Position numbers and translations under genes: made by a program. A stretch of 64,000 nucleotides of DNA from Avena insularis (taxonomy: Eukaryota; Streptophyta; Magnoliopsida; Poales; Poaceae): positions 327,646,305-327,710,304 of the forward strand of contig CM042689.1 of NCBI GenBank assembly GCA_023614405.1, in the 5' to 3' direction. Under the pieces are notes generated by a model that saw nothing but the letters and a program-made list of their open reading frames with translations, did not search any database and had not been told where the DNA came from. Of this stretch, positions 62,191-64,000 are shown piece by piece. The number at the start of each line of letters is the position of its first letter. Position 1 is the stretch's first letter.

Positions 62191-64000
62191 TCAATCCAAG
62201 TTTTGAGGATCTAGGATACCGAGTTCTCGCCTCAACATGACAAACCGGGCTTCATCCAAAGGCTTCGTGAAGATATCGGCCAATTGGAACATCATACCCA
62301 CATGAGTGAGATTGATATCACCATTTGCGACATGGTCACGTAGGAAGTGGTGGCGAATGTAAATATGTTTGGTGCAGCAATGTTGGACGGGGTTATTGGC
62401 GATCTTTATTGCGCTTTCATTGTCACATAGAAGAGGCACCGTACCAAGGGACACACCATAGTATTTCAAGGTTTGCCTCATCCATAACAATTGAGCACAA
62501 CAAGATGCCGCGGATATGCCGCAGAGATGAAAGTGTCGTGAGGAAGTTTCTTTATGATGAAGCCTAGAAAGATCTTCAACTCTCCCATCATGGACATCCT
62601 AAATTTCATAGTCATCAACTCAGCAAAAGCTTTGTTGTGAGATTCGTTAGTTCCATCAAAGATAATATCATCAACATAAATTTGAACAATAAATAAGCCA
62701 CCCCCTTTAACCCGTTTGGTGAAAAGGGTGGAATCGACCTTACCCACGCTAAACCCATCCATGAGTAGAAAATCCCTAAGGTGCTCATACCAAGCACGAG
62801 GAGCTTGCTTTAGTCCGTAGAGAGCCTTATGGAGTAGATACACATGGTTGGGATAGCGTGTGTTTTTGAAACCCGGGGTTGAGCTACATATGCAACCTCT
62901 TTCAAGGGACCATTAAGAAAATCACTTTTCACGTCCATTTGATAAAGCTTGAAGTTATGGAAAGATGCATAAGCAAGGAAGAGACGAATAGCTTCAAGAC
63001 GAGCAACGGGCGCAAAGGTGCCCTCATAGTCAATACCTTCTATTTGGGCATACCCTTATGCCACTAACATTGCTTTGTTTCTTGTGATGACCCCGTTCTC
63101 ATCTTGCTTGTTTTTGAACACCCACTTGGTCCTAATGACATTGATGCGATGATCTTTAGGCCTCTCCACTAGAGACCAAACTTCATTGCGGGTGAAACAC
63201 TCGAGTTCTTCTTGCATGGAAATGACCCAATCCGGATCCTCCAAAGCCTCATGAACCTTGAGGGGCTCAAAGTTGGACACAAAAGCATGATGCCCACAAA
63301 AAGGTTGTGAGGTTCTTCTTCTTGGCACAGGTCTCGATCCCTCTTGATATGCTTCCAAGGATATTGTTGACTTGGAGTCCACTTGCAATGGAGGCGGCCT
63401 TGATCTTCCGAATTGTGCCTTCATGATCAATGAATTCATCTTTTGAGGGGCCTTGATCATTGACACCATCTTGATCTTGACCTTGGGATGGAGGAGATTG
63501 ATCTTCCACTTGGTCTTTCTCAAAGGGTTGAGGGCTTGGTTCTTGTTCTTCGATTTGCATGGCATCTTGAGTGAGATGTTGATCTTGTGGTACATTTGAT
63601 GGCTCAACTTGGGTAGAGCTTGGCTCTTCTTGAGTTGAGCTTGATTCTCCCCCATCATCTTGTTGAACATGAATGTGAGACTTGGTGGGCAAGATATGCC
63701 CAATACCTATCAACTTGATGACTTGAGAGGAATCGCCATCACCTACATCACGAGAAGAAACTTGCCCTCATGGGGGCCATTATTCTCCAAAAACTCCACG
63801 TCACAAGATACTTCAACACAACCATTGGTTTCGTTGTAGTATCTATAGGCATGATAGTTTTCCACATAACCAACAAATATACCCTCTATAGTTCTAGGTT
63901 AGAATTTACCGAGCTTTTCCTTTTTATTCTTGACGAGGCACTTGCAACCAAAGACACGAAAGTAGTTGACATTGGGCTTCTTACTTGTGAGAATCTCGTA
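62191..64000 (-). pseudogene. Copia pol: integrase C-end, reverse transcriptase, RNase H
   Basis: At the right edge, NVNYFRVFGCKCLVKNKKEK and LGKF-stop-PRTIEGIFVGY mark the integrase C-terminus with an in-frame stop near 63902. An acidic/Q-rich linker follows. RT starts EALEDPDWVISMQEELE and EVWSLVERPKD (about 63240-63170), then [20 protein letters not shown] and IYVDDIIFDGTN (the YVDD box, about 62670). RNase H ends the protein with CDNESAIKIANNP, RHHFLRDHV and LADIFTKPLDEARF. Frame changes and stops occur near 63060, 62880 and 62520. This copy is inactive. Confidence 0.9.

Larger units (their letters stand above)
57553..64000 (-). mobile_element. Copia retrotransposon (SIRE/Maximus-like), 3' two-thirds
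   Basis: On minus, the order is integrase end, reverse transcriptase, RNase H (64000-62191), a long region with an extra ORF (about 60800-59216), a polypurine tract (58858-58843) and a 3' LTR (58842-57553). Copia domain order and an extra region between pol and the 3' LTR point to the SIRE/Maximus lineage. It lies inside the leader of the Athila-like element. GAAAG (57548-57552) would be one target copy; the other lies beyond the window. Confidence 0.82.

Overview
The window is nuclear DNA of a grass, most likely Triticeae (wheat, Aegilops or barley type). This rests on the retrotransposon vocabulary: Athila-like LTRs ending in ACTTGTGGGTCATCA, a solo LTR opening with GGAAATATGCCCTAGAGG, and Stowaway, hAT and Mutator-type MITEs. 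It also rests on large plant genes with many small GT-AG introns. No bacterial or phage features are present.

Layout. 1-9,914 is a nest of LTR retrotransposons: the 5' part of an Athila-like element on minus, then the 3' part of a Tat-lineage element on plus that carries an antisense extra ORF cut by a solo LTR, then a Copia 5' stub. 9,915-15,063 is repeat-rich and gene-poor, with a 377-bp MITE, a GCATATTC/TGCCAAG repeat cluster and a TTCGGCC-rich tract. 15,081-20,592 is a full-length L1-type LINE on minus with 17-bp target duplications. It sits between two inverted arms of an older fold-back element.

The gene island is 21.5-36.3 kb. It holds a ten-exon FMN phosphatase/riboflavin kinase-type gene (plus), a broken MATH-BTB gene and a dead PIF/Harbinger transposase (minus), DNA polymerase eta in fourteen exons (minus), and a five-exon PPR-like gene related to At4g18975 (plus). 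The last two are head to head and share a short intergenic promoter. All splice junctions given were read directly, and frames close across every intron. Small elements decorate the island: a 9-bp-TSD MITE nested in a Stowaway, a hAT MITE placed against a splice acceptor, and two copies of one retroposon family with clean target duplications.

39,684 to about 49,190 is organelle-derived DNA: a mitochondrial cox1 piece, a plastid trnA intron/trnA/rrn23 piece joined to mitochondrial atp1, and a mitochondrial trnfM. All are decayed. 49.2-55.8 kb is a repeat mosaic with a Stowaway and a 190-bp inverted pair. 55.9-64 kb is another nest: an Athila-like LTR and primer site on plus, split by a Copia element on minus whose 3' LTR, polypurine tract, extra downstream ORF and pol all lie in the window; pol runs off the right edge.

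I found no convincing new multi-gene system. The best candidates for follow-up are the FMN/FHY-like protein with a degraded kinase half, the MITE that reuses its own target duplication as a splice acceptor, the antisense ORF of the Tat element, and the chimeric plastid-mitochondrial insert.
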